Shown one piece after another: positions 7,582-15,263 of a DNA stretch of 25,609 bases (within the stretch, counting starts at the first letter, position 1; the number at the start of each line of letters is the position of its first letter). The position numbers and the translations under genes were made by a program. Under the pieces are notes generated by a model. That model ran no database searches. It worked only from the letters and a program-made list of their open reading frames with translations, and was not told the DNA's origin. This DNA comes from Prevotellaceae bacterium. GTDB lineage: Bacteria > Bacteroidota > Bacteroidia > Bacteroidales > Paludibacteraceae. The stretch lies in NCBI GenBank assembly GCA_031255055.1, contig JAIRTG010000136.1:1-25609 (forward strand), given 5' to 3'.

Positions 7582-7616
7582 CAAATATACTTTTTTTTGA
7601 ATCAGTTCAAAAAAAA
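7582..7616 (-). promoter_or_regulatory. Promoter of mlaEF with embedded AT-rich palindrome
   Basis: Minus strand: TTTG (7608-7611), 18 nt, TATATTTG (7582-7589), one base short of the ideal spacing. The spacer and -33 region are covered by a perfect 11-bp inverted repeat TTTTTTTTGAA-tcag-TTCAAAAAAAA (7591-7616). This could be a regulator site or a fold in DNA. Predicted transcription start is near 7575. Confidence 0.65.
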
Positions 7617-7629
7617 TTAGTAGAGATTA

Positions 7630-7883
7630 AGCAACTCCCCCTGTCTATTTCCGGCGAAGAGGGGATCAGAGAGCCATTACGGTCTCCACACTTCTACACA
7701 AGCCATCCCCTACGGGCAATGCCATTCAGTTAAGGATCAAATAGCTCTATCGGCCGTTGGTATCTTTTTTCAAGAAAGAGAAAGAGAATTAGGGGGGGGA
7801 AGTCTCCCCCTCGCTCCAGCCCGCCTTCGGCGGTCTTCCGCTACCCCCTCTGCGGGGCTCTGCCCCGCAACGCCCCGAAAGAC
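7630..7883 (-). repeat. Dispersed modular repeat, copy C
   Basis: The core (7771-7883) is the reverse complement of copies A and D: pyrimidine tract as AAGAAAGAGAAAGAG, G-run hairpin, CCGCCTTCGGCGG hairpin, then CGGGGC/GCCCCG hairpin ending CGCCCCG. It has one subunit only. To its left, CATTCAGTTAAGGATCAAATAGC (7723-7745) matches copy E at 25171-25193 in 19 of 23 bases, so the family includes a longer left flank. I see no gene in 7620-8465. Confidence 0.85.
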
Positions 7884-7893
7884 AGAGATTAAA

Positions 7894-8009
7894 TAGTGAT
7901 TAGTGATTAGTGATTAGTGATTAGTGATTAACAATTAATCATTAATGATTAAACATGGCGAACTTGCTAATCACTAATCACTAATCACTAATCACTAATC
8001 ACTAATCAC
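7894..8009. repeat. Inverted heptamer arrays (37-bp perfect palindrome arms)
   Basis: Five TAGTGAT units (7894-7928) face six TAATCAC units (7968-8009). The arms 7894-7930 and 7968-8004 are perfectly complementary over 37 bp. The 37-nt centre contains an 18-bp perfect palindrome, TTAATCATTAATGATTAA (7935-7952). No coding signal is present. Confidence 0.95.
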
Positions 8010-8109
8010 TTTCATATAACTACCCTGTAACTATCTGCTATGAATAGTATTTGCAAGGCTGCGCCGAGAGTTATTCTTTTTTTTGCACTTGACAAAATAT
8101 AGAGGGGGA

Positions 8110-8463
8110 CTAATCACTAATCACTAAACACTAATCACTAAACACTAATCACTAAACACTATTTAATCACTGTCTTTCGGGGCGTTGCGGGGCAGCGCCC
8201 CGCAGAGGGGGTAGCGGAAGACCGCCGCAGGCGGGCTGAAGCGAGGGGGAGACTTCCCCCACCTAATTCTCTTTCTCTTTCTCTTTCTTCAAGGAAGACG
8301 CCAACGGCGGGCTGTAGCGAGGGGGAGACTCCCCCCACCTAATTCTCTTTCTCTTTCTCTTTCTTGAAGGAAGACCGCACTGCGGACTGTAGCGAGAGAG
8401 ACTCCCCCCTAATATTCTTTCTCTTTCGGGAAGGATGACGACAAGGGCAGAATGTGCTGTTTG
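8110..8463 (+). repeat. Dispersed modular repeat, copy D (three subunits)
   Basis: Seven heptamers, TAATCAC or TAAACAC (8111-8159), precede the core. The GCGGGGC/GCCCCGC hairpin is near 8187-8203. Three tandem subunits follow: 8217-8293, 8294-8369 and 8370-8433. It ends in GATGACGACAAGGGC...GTGCTGTTTG, whose last 32 nt match copy E (inverted) in 29 positions. The element stops 2 nt from the PAP2 gene's stop codon. Open frames across it have no coding character. Confidence 0.92.
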
Positions 8464-8465
8464 TC

Positions 8466-9119
8466 TTAATACCAGTAGTAGGCCGTACTTTCGGGAAATG
8501 CCTGACGATGACTGCGTTTCTGCCAAAACCAGGCATTGATCTTATACGCCGCAAAAGCGCTCCCGACGCCTAAAAGCGCTCCCGACAATACATCCGACGG
8601 ATAATGAACGCCTAAATTCATTCGCGAAAAGGCAACAGAACCCGCCCAAAAATAGGCAGGAATAATAATATACCATTTCGGGTATTTGAGGGTGAGCGCC
8701 GTCGCTGCCGTAAATGCAAGTGAGGTGTGACCCGAAGGATATGAAGGTGAACGCTCAGGATAAGGCACATCCAAAAACGGATATTCCTCGTAAGGCCGTT
8801 TCCTGTTTATCGAATACTTCAGGCTATAGGTCAACACGGCGTTGACGGTAAATGCAGCCGTAATACAGGCCGCATCTTTTAACAAGATGTCGTCTTTTTG
8901 TATCAACGCGATGGCTCCTATGACGGTCGGCAAGGCAATCGCCGTCGTCGCGGCGCTTTTTGTGATGACGGTCGAATAGCCGCGCCAAAATGCAGATTCC
9001 ATCCCATTGATTTCCGTCAAAAGACGAACATCAAAATTTTGTGCCTCAAGTTTAGCGGAAAATTGCCTAAAACATAGAAGAAACAGAATAATTATTGTAC
9101 TTTTGCGCATCATTTGCAT
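8466..9119 (-). CDS. PAP2-superfamily membrane phosphatase
   Basis: This membrane phosphatase probably acts on lipid phosphates such as undecaprenyl pyrophosphate or phosphatidylglycerol phosphate. The full tripartite PAP2 signature is present: KYSINRKRP, then YPSGH, then SRMNLGVHYPSD with the catalytic histidine. An N-terminal hydrophobic signal (about 8-22) is followed by several membrane helices. The frame also reads from a TTG at 9122, but ATG codons at 9119, 9113 and 9110 are better starts. A TACCTTTG -7 box covers 9120-9127, so if that promoter is used the true start is probably 9113 or 9110. Repeat copy D begins 2 nt after its stop. Confidence 0.88.
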   Translation of the reverse strand: MQMMRKSTIIILFLLCFRQFSAKLEAQNFDVRLLTEINGMESAFWRGYSTVITKSAATTAIALPTVIGAIALIQKDDILLKDAACITAAFTVNAVLTYSLKYSINRKRPYEEYPFLDVPYPERSPSYPSGHTSLAFTAATALTLKYPKWYIIIPAYFWAGSVAFSRMNLGVHYPSDVLSGALLGVGSAFAAYKINAWFWQKRSHRQAFPESTAYYWY

Positions 9120-9127
9120 CAAAGGTA
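9120..9127 (-). promoter_or_regulatory. Possible -7 box at the PAP2 start
   Basis: TACCTTTG on the minus strand fits TAnnTTTG. It sits so close to the start codons that the mRNA would have almost no leader. No TTTG stands at the expected upstream distance, so this may be chance. Confidence 0.3.
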
Positions 9128-9177
9128 AGAATTTATATAGTATATCTGCTAATTAAGCCGGAAACGTCTTTTCTCGT

Positions 9178-9705
9178 ATGTATAAAATCGCTGTTGTTGG
9201 GCCTGAATCCACCGGAAAAACCGCTTTAACCCAAAGTCTGGCAAATTACTATCGATCGGTCCGGATCCCCGAATATGCCCGCGAATACGTCGAAAAACTA
9301 AACCGACGGTATAATTATCAGGATATTGAACGGATTGCAAAAAAACAAATCGAACAGGAACAAGGGGTCGAGTCTCAAGAAAATAATTGTAAATTTGTGT
9401 TCTTTGATACCGATTTGATCATTACAAAAGTGTGGTTTGAATACTGTTACCGGAAAGTACCCGAATATGTCGAGGAAAGATTGAAGACGGGTTTTTTTGA
9501 CTTGTATCTGTTGTGCTACCCCGATTTGGAATGGAAACCCGACCCTGTCAGAGAACACGGTGGTGACGACCGAATCTACTTTTTTTACCGCTATGAAAAC
9601 GAAATCGCTAAACTGAAAAAACCTTTTGTTTACATTCAAGGGCATGGCATCTGCCGACTAAATAGCGCCATCAATGGAATTGAAGAATACATTAACAACA
9701 AATAG
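9178..9705 (+). CDS. NadR-type nucleoside kinase / AAA ATPase
   Basis: The 175-residue P-loop protein has Walker A GPESTGKT (8-15) and the RIPEYAREYVE segment typical of the kinase domain of NadR, which phosphorylates nicotinamide riboside to NMN. FFDTDLIITKVWFEYCY and LYLLCYPDLEWKPDPVREH are also family segments. Only the kinase domain is present: no N-terminal repressor or NMN adenylyltransferase domain as in enterobacterial NadR. NAD salvage is therefore the likeliest role, though related proteins have other uses. No PnuC transporter gene is nearby. The RNA methyltransferase gene begins 17 bp downstream on the same strand. Confidence 0.82.
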   Translation: MYKIAVVGPESTGKTALTQSLANYYRSVRIPEYAREYVEKLNRRYNYQDIERIAKKQIEQEQGVESQENNCKFVFFDTDLIITKVWFEYCYRKVPEYVEERLKTGFFDLYLLCYPDLEWKPDPVREHGGDDRIYFFYRYENEIAKLKKPFVYIQGHGICRLNSAINGIEEYINNK

Positions 9706-9722
9706 AAATAAAATAGATAAAA

Positions 9723-10937
9723 ATGAAGCAAACTTTCAACATGATCGCGAAAACCTTTCAAGGATTGGAAGAGGTTTTGGCAACTGAATTAATTAATCTG
9801 GAAGCCGATAACGTCGAGATACAACGCCGGGCGGTCAGCTTTACAGGTGATCTGACGATGCTCTACAAAGCGAATCTGCACCTCAGAACCGCATCGCGGG
9901 TTTTGAAGCCGATTCTCGTTTTCACGGCTTCAAATGCCGAAGAGGTTTATGAACAGGTAAAAAAAATTAACTGGGATAACTATCTGAAAGTGGATAGTAC
10001 GTTTTCGGTTGATTCGACAGTGTATTCGGATAGCTTCCGACATTCCAAATTTGTGGTATACAAGGTAAAAGATGCGATTGCCGACTGGTTTAACGAGAAA
10101 TACGACCGTCGTCCGTCGGTCAGCCTGACAGCGCCCCAACTGATTATCAATATTCATATCTCCCAAACAGCTTGTACGCTTTCGCTGGATAGTTCGGGCG
10201 AATCGTTGCATAAAAGAGGCTACCGGGTGGCGCAAACCGATGCCCCTATCAACGAAGCGCTGGCGGCGGGGATGTTGTTGCAGGCCGGATGGAAGGGCGA
10301 AACCGATTTGATAGACCCTATGTGCGGCTCGGGTACGCTGCTTATTGAAGCCGCCCTGATTGCACAAAATATCCCGCCGGGCATCTACCGGAAAGAATTC
10401 GCTTTTGAAAGATGGCACGACTTCGACGAAGAATTGTTCGAATCTTTGTATAATGACGATTCTCGCGAACGCCCCTTTACAAACACAATTTACGGATCGG
10501 ATATTTCGCCGAAAGCGATAAAATCAGCCGAACAAAATGTAAAAAGCGCAGGACTCGGAAAATATATCAAATTGCAAATAAAAGCGTTTCAGGAACTGGA
10601 ATACACCGGTCAAAAAGCGCTCATTGTGACAAACCCTCCTTATGGGGAACGTATTGTGCCGAATGACATTTATGCGTTATACGGAAATTTAGGAACATTG
10701 TTGAAGCATCAATTCAACGGCTCGACCGCTTGGGTCATCAGTTCGTCGGAAGAAGCGTTGAAAAAAGTCGGATTGAAACCCGATAACAAAATCAAACTGA
10801 TGAATGGCGCTTTAGAATGTTTTTTCTGCGGTTATACTGTCTTCCCCGGCAAAAGAAATGATTTCATAAAAAACGAAAACAACGACAATAGCGACGACGA
10901 AAACAACGATAACGACGACGACGACGATAAAAAGTAA
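9723..10937 (+). CDS. THUMP-domain RNA N2-guanine methyltransferase (RlmL N-terminal/YpsC type)
   Basis: The THUMP RNA-binding domain covers about residues 45-155. A Rossmann methyltransferase domain follows, with SAM-binding DPMCGSGTLLIEA (198-210) and catalytic NPPYGER (304-310). This layout is that of the UPF0020 family; by homology it would make m2G in 23S rRNA. It lacks the second methyltransferase half (RlmK) of the E. coli fusion, which is usual outside Gammaproteobacteria. Residues 383-404 form a tail of only Asn, Asp, Glu, Ser and Lys. The tail is low-complexity DNA (GACGACGACGAC...) and probably dispensable. It is probably co-transcribed with the kinase gene upstream. Confidence 0.9.
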   Translation: MKQTFNMIAKTFQGLEEVLATELINLEADNVEIQRRAVSFTGDLTMLYKANLHLRTASRVLKPILVFTASNAEEVYEQVKKINWDNYLKVDSTFSVDSTVYSDSFRHSKFVVYKVKDAIADWFNEKYDRRPSVSLTAPQLIINIHISQTACTLSLDSSGESLHKRGYRVAQTDAPINEALAAGMLLQAGWKGETDLIDPMCGSGTLLIEAALIAQNIPPGIYRKEFAFERWHDFDEELFESLYNDDSRERPFTNTIYGSDISPKAIKSAEQNVKSAGLGKYIKLQIKAFQELEYTGQKALIVTNPPYGERIVPNDIYALYGNLGTLLKHQFNGSTAWVISSSEEALKKVGLKPDNKIKLMNGALECFFCGYTVFPGKRNDFIKNENNDNSDDENNDNDDDDDKK

Positions 10938-11033
10938 GAGCCATTTTTATCTCCCTCTGTTTTTCTCGTCTTTGCCATTTATTCCAAACTCGCCACTCGG
11001 AGTGTGCCGTCTGTTTGACAATCCGTATTTGTT

Positions 11034-11987
11034 ATGAGCGTTATTGAGAAAATAAACTCTGTTGGCAGATCAACCGCTTTTTCGTTTGAATTGCTGCCGC
11101 CTTTGAAAGGAAACGGCATCCGAAATGTGTATAATACAATTGACGAACTGATTGAGTTCGACCCGAAATACATCAATATCACAACCCACCGCAGCCAGTT
11201 GAGTTACCGCGAAATGCCGAATGGCCTTTTCGAGCGCGTTGCCGAGCGGCATCGTCCCGGAACGGTGGCTATCGCGGCGGCCATTCAAAACAAATATAAA
11301 ATTCCGGTAGTGCCCCACGTTATCTGCGGCGGCTTCACCAAAGAAGAAACCGAATACGTGCTGATTGATTTGCAGTTTCTGGGCATTACCGATTTACTGC
11401 TTTTGCGCGGCGACAAGGGCAAACATGAAACATCGTTCGCTTCGACCGGACACAATCACGCTACCGAATTGCAAGAGCAGGTCAATCGGTACAATAACGG
11501 GTTTTTTCTCGACGGGAGCAAAATGAGAGTGCCGATGGAGGTTCCGTTCAGCTACGGGATGGCCTGCTATCCCGAAAAACACGACGAAGCGCCAAATATG
11601 GAGTCGGACGTGTATTGGGCGAAAAAAAAGGTTGAAAACGGCGCCGAATACCTTGTGACGCAAATGTTTTTCGATAACCGAAAGTATTACGATTTCGTAC
11701 GAAAATGCAGGGAAAACGACATCAAAGTACCCATCATTCCGGGCATTAAACCGATTACGCTTCTGAATCAACTGACAATCTTGCCCAAAATATTCCATTC
11801 CGACATTCCCGAAGCGTTTGCAAGCGAACTCCGTAAATGTAAAACCGACGCCGACGCCGCAGAAGCAGGTGTCGAATGGTGCGGTTTTCAAGCCAAAGAT
11901 TTGAAGGCTAACGGAGCGCCAAGCATCCATTTTTACAGCATGATGGCTGTGAAGAGTGTGAAGCGCGTTGCAAAAGCCGTGTTTTAA
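11034..11987 (+). CDS. metF: 5,10-methylenetetrahydrofolate reductase
   Basis: This cytoplasmic flavoprotein reduces 5,10-methylene-THF to 5-methyl-THF for methionine synthesis. Matching family segments are FSFELLPPLKG (catalytic Glu), NITTHRS, PHVICGGFTKEE, LLLRGD, GAEYLVTQMFFDN and IIPGIKPI. The length of 317 residues is normal for the bacterial form. The N-terminal ATG at 11034 gives MSVIEKIN, typical of Bacteroidota MetF. About 95 bp separates it from the methyltransferase gene; I see neither a SAM riboswitch nor a clear -7 box there. A B12-linked role through methionine synthase is possible but no metH is in the window. Confidence 0.95.
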   Translation: MSVIEKINSVGRSTAFSFELLPPLKGNGIRNVYNTIDELIEFDPKYINITTHRSQLSYREMPNGLFERVAERHRPGTVAIAAAIQNKYKIPVVPHVICGGFTKEETEYVLIDLQFLGITDLLLLRGDKGKHETSFASTGHNHATELQEQVNRYNNGFFLDGSKMRVPMEVPFSYGMACYPEKHDEAPNMESDVYWAKKKVENGAEYLVTQMFFDNRKYYDFVRKCRENDIKVPIIPGIKPITLLNQLTILPKIFHSDIPEAFASELRKCKTDADAAEAGVEWCGFQAKDLKANGAPSIHFYSMMAVKSVKRVAKAVF

Positions 11988-12055
11988 GAACAATGTGTGA
12001 GAATTGATTGTTAGCAGGTAAAATAGATTATCACACACATCGAAAAAACATTCAA

Positions 12056-12292
12056 ATGACCTACATTCTGTTTTTTATCCTTTTCATTGTTTTGGTTGGA
12101 CTTCTGTTGATTGGCGGCGTATTGCGCCTTTTGGTTTCTTTTTTTCGCATGGGCAGAAAAAATGATAACCATCGGGATTCGTCATACAAAAACACACTTT
12201 ATACGGAAGAAATGGTACCAAAAGAAAAGATATTCGGGAAAGATGAGGGCGAATACGTCGAATTTGAAGAAGTGGACGAAGACAATAATTAA
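12056..12292 (+). CDS. DUF4834-like small membrane protein
   Basis: Starting at ATG 12056 the protein has 78 residues. One hydrophobic segment (about 3-26) is followed by a basic patch (RMGRKNDNHR), then an acidic C-terminus ending EVDEDNN. This matches the short Bacteroidota DUF4834 pattern. The frame stays open back to a TTG at 12008, but the ATG places the membrane segment at the N-terminus as expected. Function is unknown. It follows metF by 68 bp and may be co-transcribed. Confidence 0.7.
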   Translation: MTYILFFILFIVLVGLLLIGGVLRLLVSFFRMGRKNDNHRDSSYKNTLYTEEMVPKEKIFGKDEGEYVEFEEVDEDNN

Positions 12293-12550
12293 TCAAAAGC
12301 CAACGGACAAAATGGTTGTAAACACAGCCACCTATCGGAATGACCTCCTTTCAAACGTATTTTACACCCATTTTCCTGCCATTAAACACTTGTTCTCTAC
12401 AGATAGAATCTTCGTGTGACGACGGCAGTGGTTACGAAAAAACAAACTCATTACTTTCTCGCAGTTCTTCCTCCAATCGACTTCCTCCCATTTCCGGTAC
12501 AATATCGGATAGCCGTATCAAAACAAATTTTAGTTTTCCGCCGGAGGTAT

Positions 12551-12558
12551 TATCTTTG
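12551..12558 (+). promoter_or_regulatory. Promoter -7 box of nspC
   Basis: TATCTTTG fits TAnnTTTG. With the 19-nt spacing the -33 position reads TTTT (12528-12531), three of four. Transcription would start near 12565, a leader of about 12 nt. The rest of the 284-bp gap 12293-12576 shows nothing convincing. Confidence 0.6.
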
Positions 12559-12576
12559 CGGAAACAATAATATAAA

Positions 12577-13710
12577 ATGATTGATTACTCTCAAATTCCA
12601 TCACCCTGTTTCGTTTTGGACGAAACATTGTTCCGAAAAAACCTGTCCCTGATAAAGTCGGTAAAAGAACGCGCCGGTGTGGAAATCATCCTTGCTTTCA
12701 AATCCTTTGCTATGTGGCGTGTTTTCCCGATTGTACGTGAATACATTTCGTATTCAACGGCAAGTTCCCTATCCGAAGCGCGTTTGGCATTTGAAGAAAT
12801 GGGAAATCCCGCACACACCTACGCACCCGTTTATACCGAAGCCGAATTTCCTGACATCCTGCTTTGCAGCAGCCATATTACATTCAATTCGCTGTCGCAA
12901 TTTCGCCGGTTTTATCCGCAAACAGTCGACAGGAATATTTCTTGCGGCCTGCGCATCAATCCCGAATATTCGGTGGTCGAAACAGACTTGTACAATCCGG
13001 CGATACCGGGTTCGCGTTTAGGCGTCATTGCCGACTTGTTGGGAGATAAATTGCCCGACGGAGTCGAAGGGCTGCATTTTCATACTTTGTGTGAGTCGAG
13101 TTCTTATGATTTGGAAAAGACGTTAGAAGTTGTAGAAAAAAAGTTCGGCAAATACTTTTCCCAAATAAAATGGCTGAATATGGGAGGCGGTCACCTGATG
13201 ACGCGAAAAGATTATGATGTGGAACATTTAATCCGCCTGCTGAAAAATTTCAACGCTCGACATCCGCATTTGGAGCTTATCCTTGAACCCGGAAGCGCTT
13301 TTGCATGGCAGACAGGCGTTTTGGTATCGACGGTACAGGATATTGTGGAAAATCACGGAATAAAAACCGCGATGCTGGATGTCTCGTTTGCCTGCCACAT
13401 GCCCGATTGTCTGGAGATGCCCTATAAACCGGCTATCGTCGGTGGCACCGACGCGATTGAAGGGAAACCAACTTACAGGATGGGCGGAAATAGTTGTTTG
13501 TCGGGCGATTATTTCGGTTCATGGTCTTTTGACAAAGAATTGGAAGCCGGAGACAAAATCGTTTTTGAAGATATGATTCATTACACAATGGTAAAAACAA
13601 CTATGTTCAACGGCGTCACGCATCCGAGTATCGGGATTTGGACAAAGGATCATGAATTTAAACTCATCCGCCGTTTTTCCTACGATGATTATAAGCAAAG
13701 AATGTCGTAA
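12577..13710 (+). CDS. nspC: Carboxynorspermidine/carboxyspermidine decarboxylase
   Basis: This PLP-dependent decarboxylase of the alanine-racemase fold makes the last step of the carboxyspermidine route to spermidine or norspermidine. The PLP lysine is Lys42 in LAFKSFAMW. Other family segments are PGSRLGV, GLHFHTLCES, LNMGGGH, LEPGSAFAWQTG and the CLSGDYFG active-site segment. The length of 377 residues is normal. It has its own promoter. The partner dehydrogenase (CASDH) is not in the window, so in this genome it is encoded elsewhere. Confidence 0.95.
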   Translation: MIDYSQIPSPCFVLDETLFRKNLSLIKSVKERAGVEIILAFKSFAMWRVFPIVREYISYSTASSLSEARLAFEEMGNPAHTYAPVYTEAEFPDILLCSSHITFNSLSQFRRFYPQTVDRNISCGLRINPEYSVVETDLYNPAIPGSRLGVIADLLGDKLPDGVEGLHFHTLCESSSYDLEKTLEVVEKKFGKYFSQIKWLNMGGGHLMTRKDYDVEHLIRLLKNFNARHPHLELILEPGSAFAWQTGVLVSTVQDIVENHGIKTAMLDVSFACHMPDCLEMPYKPAIVGGTDAIEGKPTYRMGGNSCLSGDYFGSWSFDKELEAGDKIVFEDMIHYTMVKTTMFNGVTHPSIGIWTKDHEFKLIRRFSYDDYKQRMS

Positions 13711-13850
13711 TGTTTCTTCCTGCCATTTGTCCGAACCACGATTTGTGTGATTTAGGACTCAATGCAATAGTCGGAACGTTCTGAAAAATCCGGCTAAGAC
13801 GCGGATTCCGAAGTTGGAAAGCAGTAGCGGCAACTGATGGATTAGCGATT

Positions 13851-15065
13851 TCATTTTTTCAGGTTCAGCGCCTTCGCCATCAATTTCATGCAAGGTATCG
13901 CGTGTTTGAAGAACATTTTATACCCCTCGCACAAATAGTTCAATCCCTCGTTGCCGTACCTATCGGTCGAGACACGATTCTTGGGACATTCGCCGTTACA
14001 TATTTTCAGGTATTCACATTCAACGCACTGTTGGGGAAGCCTGTCGCGCTTATCGGCTCCGAAACGCAATTGTGCCTCCGAAAACATCATTTCGACAATG
14101 GTTCTGTTGCGGATATTCCCCAGCTTATATTCGGGAAATACAAAATGGTCGCACGAATACACATCGCCATTCCATTCCATCACCGAAGCATGACCGCAAG
14201 TGGGGGCCAAAATGCAGCTACCCGGCATTTCTCCGACAAAGTTGGCTAAAACAGCATCAAACAGTTGAACAAAATAGCGTCCGATGTCGTTCCGCACCCA
14301 TTCGTCGAATATCGCGATATAAAACCGCCCGAATGCTTCTGCCCCAACCGCCCATGGGGCCATCGGGGCATCCGTTGCTTTTTTCGGAGGAAGCAGTCGC
14401 AAACCATCGGAGCGATTGTGATGAATCCGTTCCACAACGGGTAAAAACTGCATGTAGTGCGCACCGATTGCCTTGAAAAAACGATACACATCCAGCGGAA
14501 ACCGGACATTGTAATTGTTGATAACCGACAGTATATTAAAATCTACCCGATGTTTCTGCAACAGCTCTATTCCGCGCATCACCTGTCTGAACGTTCCGTT
14601 TCCGCCCGCATTTTGGCGGTACATGTTATGGCAATGCTCCGGTCCGTCGATTGAGATGCCGATCAGGAACTGATTCTCCCTAAAAAAACGGCACCATTCA
14701 TCGTTCAACAAAACGCCGTTCGTTTGCAGCGAATTGGCTATCACACGCCCTTTTCCATGTTTTTTTTGCAGAGCAAGCGCTTTGCGATAGAAAGGAAGTC
14801 CTGCCAGCAGCGTTTCGCCGCCATGCCATGTGAACAGAACATGGGGAACAGGTTGTGCGTTGATGTAACTTTCGATGTACTTTTCGAGCAACCCGTCGCT
14901 CATTCTGATTTCTGTTCGATTGGGATACAGTTTCTCCTTTTCGAGATAATAGCAATAGGCGCAATTCAGGTTACAGGTTGCCCCCACAGGTTTGGCCATC
15001 ACATACATGGGCATGGATAACGGATTGAAAAGAACAGTTTTATTCACGGCAATGAAGCTGATCAA
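13851..15065 (-). CDS. Radical SAM/SPASM enzyme, anaerobic sulfatase-maturase type (anSME)
   Basis: This enzyme uses SAM and iron-sulfur clusters to oxidise a Cys or Ser of a sulfatase to formylglycine. The radical SAM motif is CNLNCAYC (Cys31, 35, 38 in this numbering), preceded by YVMAKPVGA as in known anSMEs. The C-terminal SPASM domain has CGHASVMEWNGDVYSCDHFV-type and CVECEYLKICNGECPKNR segments for two auxiliary clusters. The frame opens with TTG at 15065; GTG at 15047 or ATG at 15014 are alternatives. The GTG would give a start aligned with known family members. No sulfatase gene is in the window. Maturation of another peptide is possible. Confidence 0.88.
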   Translation of the reverse strand: MISFIAVNKTVLFNPLSMPMYVMAKPVGATCNLNCAYCYYLEKEKLYPNRTEIRMSDGLLEKYIESYINAQPVPHVLFTWHGGETLLAGLPFYRKALALQKKHGKGRVIANSLQTNGVLLNDEWCRFFRENQFLIGISIDGPEHCHNMYRQNAGGNGTFRQVMRGIELLQKHRVDFNILSVINNYNVRFPLDVYRFFKAIGAHYMQFLPVVERIHHNRSDGLRLLPPKKATDAPMAPWAVGAEAFGRFYIAIFDEWVRNDIGRYFVQLFDAVLANFVGEMPGSCILAPTCGHASVMEWNGDVYSCDHFVFPEYKLGNIRNRTIVEMMFSEAQLRFGADKRDRLPQQCVECEYLKICNGECPKNRVSTDRYGNEGLNYLCEGYKMFFKHAIPCMKLMAKALNLKK

Positions 15066-15183
15066 TTATGAAAAACAGGTGTGTAAAATGTCCCTCGTCG
15101 GATGCAATCACATCATCAGATACAATCACAATTCATTTCGGGACGTACAGATTTCGCTTGGCGGTACATCATTCATTTGGAAA

Positions 15184-15206
15184 GCCCCCCGATTCGTTCG
15201 GGGGAC
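15184..15206 (-). terminator. Hairpin downstream of lpdA
   Basis: A perfect 7-bp GC stem, CCCCCGA/TCGGGGG (15186-15192 with 15198-15204), has a 5-nt loop. On the minus strand it is followed by the weak T tract CTTTCC. It lies 60 nt past the lpdA stop and before the anSME gene, so it is a plausible though weak terminator. Confidence 0.5.
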
Positions 15207-15263
15207 TACAATTCGCTTGGGATGTTGCTTTGCGGTTAAGCGCGATGAGTTGGCATTGATCAT

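Noticed and set aside
8263..8554. Open frames through repeat copy D
   Set aside because: They are composed of repeat modules and pyrimidine tracts, overlap the PAP2 gene and have no family match.
12340..12570. Small frame between DUF4834 gene and nspC
   Set aside because: It is Ser-rich without a domain and runs over the nspC promoter; there is no sign of coding.
13787..13807. Terminator between nspC and anSME genes (AATCCG/CGGATT)
   Set aside because: The stem has only 6 bp and no T tract on either side.
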